Of a stretch of 64,000 nt of DNA, positions 60,042-64,000 are shown in pieces (position 1 is the stretch's first letter; the number at the start of each line of letters is the position of its first letter). The stretch is from Cladobotryum mycophilum (taxonomy: Eukaryota; Ascomycota; Sordariomycetes; Hypocreales; Hypocreaceae): NCBI GenBank assembly GCA_036429605.1, contig CM071591.1:1054001-1118000 (forward strand). Reading direction: 5' to 3'. The translations under genes and the position numbers were made by a program. The notes under the pieces were generated by a model, which was given only the letters and a program-made list of their open reading frames with translations, was not told the origin of the DNA and ran no database searches.

Positions 60042-61583
60042 TATGGATGATAGATGTGTCTTCACGTCAATGATGATGAGATGATGGAGATCACCAGAGA
60101 AATTTTACGATGTAGTTTTTATGTGGGGACGTTTGGGTGACTGCACATTGATGCCCAAGTAGGTGGAATACGACCCAAACTACCCCAGATTTGTTAACCG
60201 AACACTTGCCCAAAGAGGTAATCAACAGTAGATCGACGATCCAAATTGAAGATAATCATCTATTCTTCTTATTTACCCATTAATTATGCAAAAGATCTGT
60301 GTTTTGTGTTGCCCCAATTCTCTGTTGGCTCTGAACATGTGCATGGACCAGACCGTCTCTTTATGTCATCATCGCCTGTTCATACGCCTCATAAATGCAG
60401 AGACATTCATTGTACTAGTAATAATCTTATCCATGTATTATGCCAACATATTATGAGGCACATGAAGTCACTAACAGTGCACATCGTACATGCTGTGATG
60501 ACCTTGTGGATAGCTCAGTAATTCAATCTCTACCTGCAGCAATTCGTTGAAAAAGACCCAAATATCTCGAGTCAGCATGCTTTATAATTATAACTGTAAC
60601 AAGCACAGGGCAGAGCGCGAACCATGCAGCCTATTCCAGTTACTTCTACTATAGTCTTTTGATCCTTCACTTATCTACCTGCACGTCTTAAGTAAAGACG
60701 CTTCTTCCAAAGCAATATCTTACCACTACCCAGATGTCTGCTGAGTATAGCATCCCATACCATCAAGACATTACTCGAAATAGCCACGCACCAGATACCG
60801 TATATAAAAAGTCAACCAACTTGTTCCACGTCCTGTCTCTCCTTTACCAAACATCATAGCTCCTCTCCAAAGAAGCATACACGCAGTTCCAGGTACCCAC
60901 TATTCTCTGTGAGCTGTAAGGCTCGTGCGGTCACGATGGCCTGTATACGTTTCCTTAGAGTCAAATAGCTCCATATTCGCTCTCGTCCATTCGAGCTGGA
61001 ATTTGACATTTTCTGCATACCTCTGAATCTCTTATACCTCCAGAGATCACATTTACAGTACACGAAATTTATTGGTGGTATCAGTCCAATTGCTGACATG
61101 GAACCTACCAGCGGGGTCGTTTACAAGACAACGTGGATGCGGGGCTCAAGGAACTCTTATTTCAGTCATCGTTCGTTTAGAGAAAATTACAACGCCAAAA
61201 TATTTGTTCAATACCAGAAATTTTATATCTTACCTAGCTATTTAATATTTCAAGATCAACTGAATGGAACACCTGATTTTACCTACAAGACAATATTGCG
61301 CTCTAACTCGGGCAGTTGCTCTCCAGCTCCTATCAGAACCTTGGAAGGTGACGTCTTCCCCTCCATGCCTGCCTATTCGACATCCTAACCTGTATACCTA
61401 ACGACAGAAGGTTCCAATGGATGCCTTACATAAGGTACAGCAATCATGCCCAACGTTGGCCTGAACATGATCTCGACCTGAAGCTTCTCCACTGTATTAC
61501 TCAAGGAGATGCCAAAACAACAGTACCAATGTATCTTGTCTCAAGTATAACCAATTCATACCCATACGATGCCATAGGACGCA
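60042..61583. other. Intergenic region
   Basis: About 1.5 kb, AT-rich, with no supported gene. It contains the promoter of the hydrolase-NACHT gene. Confidence 0.5.
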
Positions 61584-64000
61584 ATGTATTTGCTTCCATT
61601 GCCACGCAGCCCAACCCCCGCAGAGGCCCTCACATGTTCTCTCCTGCTGCTGCCTCTTATTTTTTCCCTGCTCTATCGCTTGTACGCAAAAGTGCAAAGA
61701 AGAAAAGGCCGTAAAGTCGGTCTTTCTATCCTTCACGATGTGTCTTCAGATCATCATGCTCAATACGAGCATGTCAAATCTGTCCTAGCAAGCAAAAGTG
61801 CGAATCACTGACGACGCAGAATCGTTGCTGTTCACGGTCTTGGGGCCGACCCTGAATATACCTGGATATGTAGACCAGACATTAACGATGCTAAGAAGAA
61901 CAAGCCAACCCATTTACTTAAAGACTTGATTGCAAAGGACGACCGATTTTCTAATGCACGAATACTTCATTTCGCTTATGATTCGGATTGGCTCGTCGAT
62001 GCTTGTTTCGAGTCTGCTCGTGATATTGACCGTCGTCTACTTGCTTGCCTCGACAGTCATAGAGAAAACCGTCTAGTAAGAAAAACACAATAGCCTTTCT
62101 GTAAAGTTACCACTGACTTGATGTTCAGCGTCTACCCTTGATCTTTGTAGGACACAGCTTCGGGGGCATAGTTATTAAGGAGGTATATATATTCGCCTTT
62201 ATTAATACCATCTTGCCACTACCGTTCCGTTTCTGACAATTAAAAAGGCCCTATCTATCAGTCCAGATGATTCTCTCAAAATCTTGGAGGACACTTGCGG
62301 CATTATCTTCTTAGGCACGCCGCATTTGGGCAGTCCAGTCGCCGGCTTTGGGGCGACCGTTGCCTATCTAACCGGCTACCTGGGCTCAGACACTGGCCTG
62401 CTACTCTCACTCCGAAGTAACGCTGATATGTTGGTGAACTTGAGTAAAAGCTTTCAGGATTGTGTGAAAAGAAAGTATGACAATATGTCCAAGATAACGA
62501 GGATCATCTCAATCTGCGAACGAAAGCCTACATATTTCCTCAATTGGCTTTATGCTGGCAAGGTTAGTAGTCCCCTGGCTAGAAAGTCTCTCCTATGAAG
62601 TTTTCTTACACCCTCTAGATTGTGCCATTGCAATCGGCAACTTTTGGAAGCAACTTCATGGACGTTTATGAGGTTGACAAGGACCACTCTAGTCTCAATA
62701 AGTGCGCCACCATAGAGGATCCTCTGTACATAGAACTTATGGAGCAGCTGCACAACATACTGCCGTGAGTGGTTAATGTAGCTTGTAGATGGTACCCTTA
62801 GCTGACTGGAATAGGAATGAGCCGCCTAAACTCAATCGCGGCCAACAAGAAGTTATTGATCTTGTAAGGCCCTTCACTGCCGCCAACGCCGAATTCTACC
62901 CTTTACTCGATAACCTATATAACAAAAATAGCTTAGAGTGTCTTCCCCGAACGCGTGAGGACCTCCTGAGACATATATCCGACTGGCTCGATGACTGCGC
63001 CCCCACTAATAAACACCTCTATTGGCTTCAAGGCAAAGCTGGAACTGGCAAATCCACCATTGCCCGCACCGTGGTCAGCAGAATGGTCAAAAAGAACTAC
63101 ATCGTCGCCAATTTCTTCTTCAAGAGAGGCGAGGGTGATAGGGCTCGGCTTAAGCGGTTTGCCACAACTCTAGCAATCCAGCTTGTAGGGAAACTGCCCG
63201 CTCTTGCCGCGAGTGTCCTAGGCGCGTTGCGGTCTGATCATTCGAATATCGAGGAATTACCTCTTCCACTTCAGTTTAAAAAACTCATAGAGGAACCTAT
63301 GCGACAATCAGGAATTAGCACAAACAAACCCATAGTGATTGTCATCGACGCTCTCGATGAATGCGATTCGCCAAATGATGTTTCTATTCTGGTTCAGCTG
63401 CTTGTGCAGCCTATTCTTCCCCAGAGAGACAGTCGATCCTCTTCGCCAAAACTTCGAGTCAAGTATTTCCTGACCAGTCGCCTTGACCACGATATAGAAT
63501 CTGCCTTCAATAATCTCTATGATGAGAGATGGGAGAGAAAGCAGCCTGAAGAGGTTACATCGAACAGTACTAAGCAGGACATTGAACTTTATTTGAGATT
63601 CCAGCTGGAAAACATCAAAGATTTATTAAGTCCACTTTCTAAGGGTTGTCTATGGTCCAATCCCGAGGATGTTGAAAGCCTTAATCGTCTCGTGAAACTG
63701 GCCAGTCCGCTGTTTGAATTTGCTGCAACCGCATGTCGCTTTATTGCAGATTCAAAAATTCCGGGCGGGCCAAGGGATCATCTTCGCGACATATTGGAAT
63801 CTGGAGTTTGTGAAAATCTTGACAGTATTTATCTTGCTATATTGGAAAGAAGATTTCGCGGCCTTGGAGGGAAATATCTTAGTCGAGCTCTTGCCCAGTT
63901 CCAAGACGTTGTTGTATCGATTATTATCCTTGCAGATTCTATTTCGATTGCATGTTTTGCTGCACTGCTTGCAAAACGTGAACCCGACGTTCGACAGGAG
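61584..64000 (+). CDS. SesB-like hydrolase-NACHT NLR, incomplete at window end
   Basis: Probable NLR open at the window end. A first exon from ATG 61584 encodes a hydrophobic anchor (LLLLPLIFSLLYRLYAKV) and a basic stretch. The next part starts near 61823 with RIVAVHGLGADPEYTW and continues through exons ending at 62075, 62129-62182, 62248-62562, 62619-62764 and 62815-64000. The junction between the first two parts is unclear: no good in-phase donor is seen before the acceptor at about 61822. The alpha/beta-hydrolase (SesB-like) has nucleophile motif VGHSFGG and LGTPHLGSP. The NACHT domain shows WLQGKAGTGKSTIA (about 63030-63070) and Walker B IVIVIDALDECD. The hydrolase may act on lipid or protein when the NLR oligomerises. 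The C-terminal repeat domain lies beyond the window. Confidence 0.85.

Overview
This window is nuclear DNA of a filamentous ascomycete (Pezizomycotina). The evidence is many short introns (45-110 bp, mostly GT..AG with CTAAC/CTGAC-type branch sites), a highly reducing polyketide synthase, HET, HeLo and NACHT proteins, a fungal rhodopsin-domain protein, and an intron-containing tRNA-Phe. I cannot name the genus from sequence alone.

1-17.7 kb: a probable secondary-metabolite locus. It holds an HR-PKS (KS-AT-DH-cMT-ER-KR-ACP, 1480-9149), an unknown protein with hexapeptide repeats, a secreted FAD/arabinonolactone-oxidase-like enzyme (12631-14363), an EthD-like protein (15954-16443) and a bZIP/DUF3425-type regulator (16741-17707). 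A tRNA-Phe lies inside. The PKS frame is interrupted by a one-base shift in a C run, and the regulator also has a frame break.

18-34.8 kb: mixed accessory genes. These are a ten-TM/HET fusion, a cAMP-receptor-like GPCR, a large F-box-like protein, a DJ-1/PfpI-SMI1/KNR4 fusion, a ToxD-like reductase and a 53-residue one-TM protein.

35-48.7 kb, mostly minus strand: an interferon-inducible IFI6/ISG12-like protein with four tandem 27-residue units arranged as 81-nt units (plus a decayed paralogue), a P450, a rhodopsin-domain 7TM protein, a broken FAD-linked oxidase, and an NmrA-like gene with a one-base frame break.

51.7-64 kb: a cell-death/immunity block. A HeLo protein with HET-s-type amyloid repeats is transcribed divergently from a NACHT-ankyrin NLR that carries a matching motif at its N terminus. 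This is the arrangement of the HET-S/NWD2 amyloid-signalling pairs. Further on are a hypothetical protein, a stand-alone fungal STAND N-terminal-domain-like protein, and a SesB-like hydrolase-NACHT NLR that runs off the window end.

The TM-HET, ISG12-like, HeLo/NLR, N-domain and hydrolase-NACHT genes together look like a region rich in allorecognition and programmed-cell-death genes beside a biosynthetic cluster. Exon structures were built by hand from splice consensus, frame continuity and family motifs. Family names come from recognised motifs, not from database searches.
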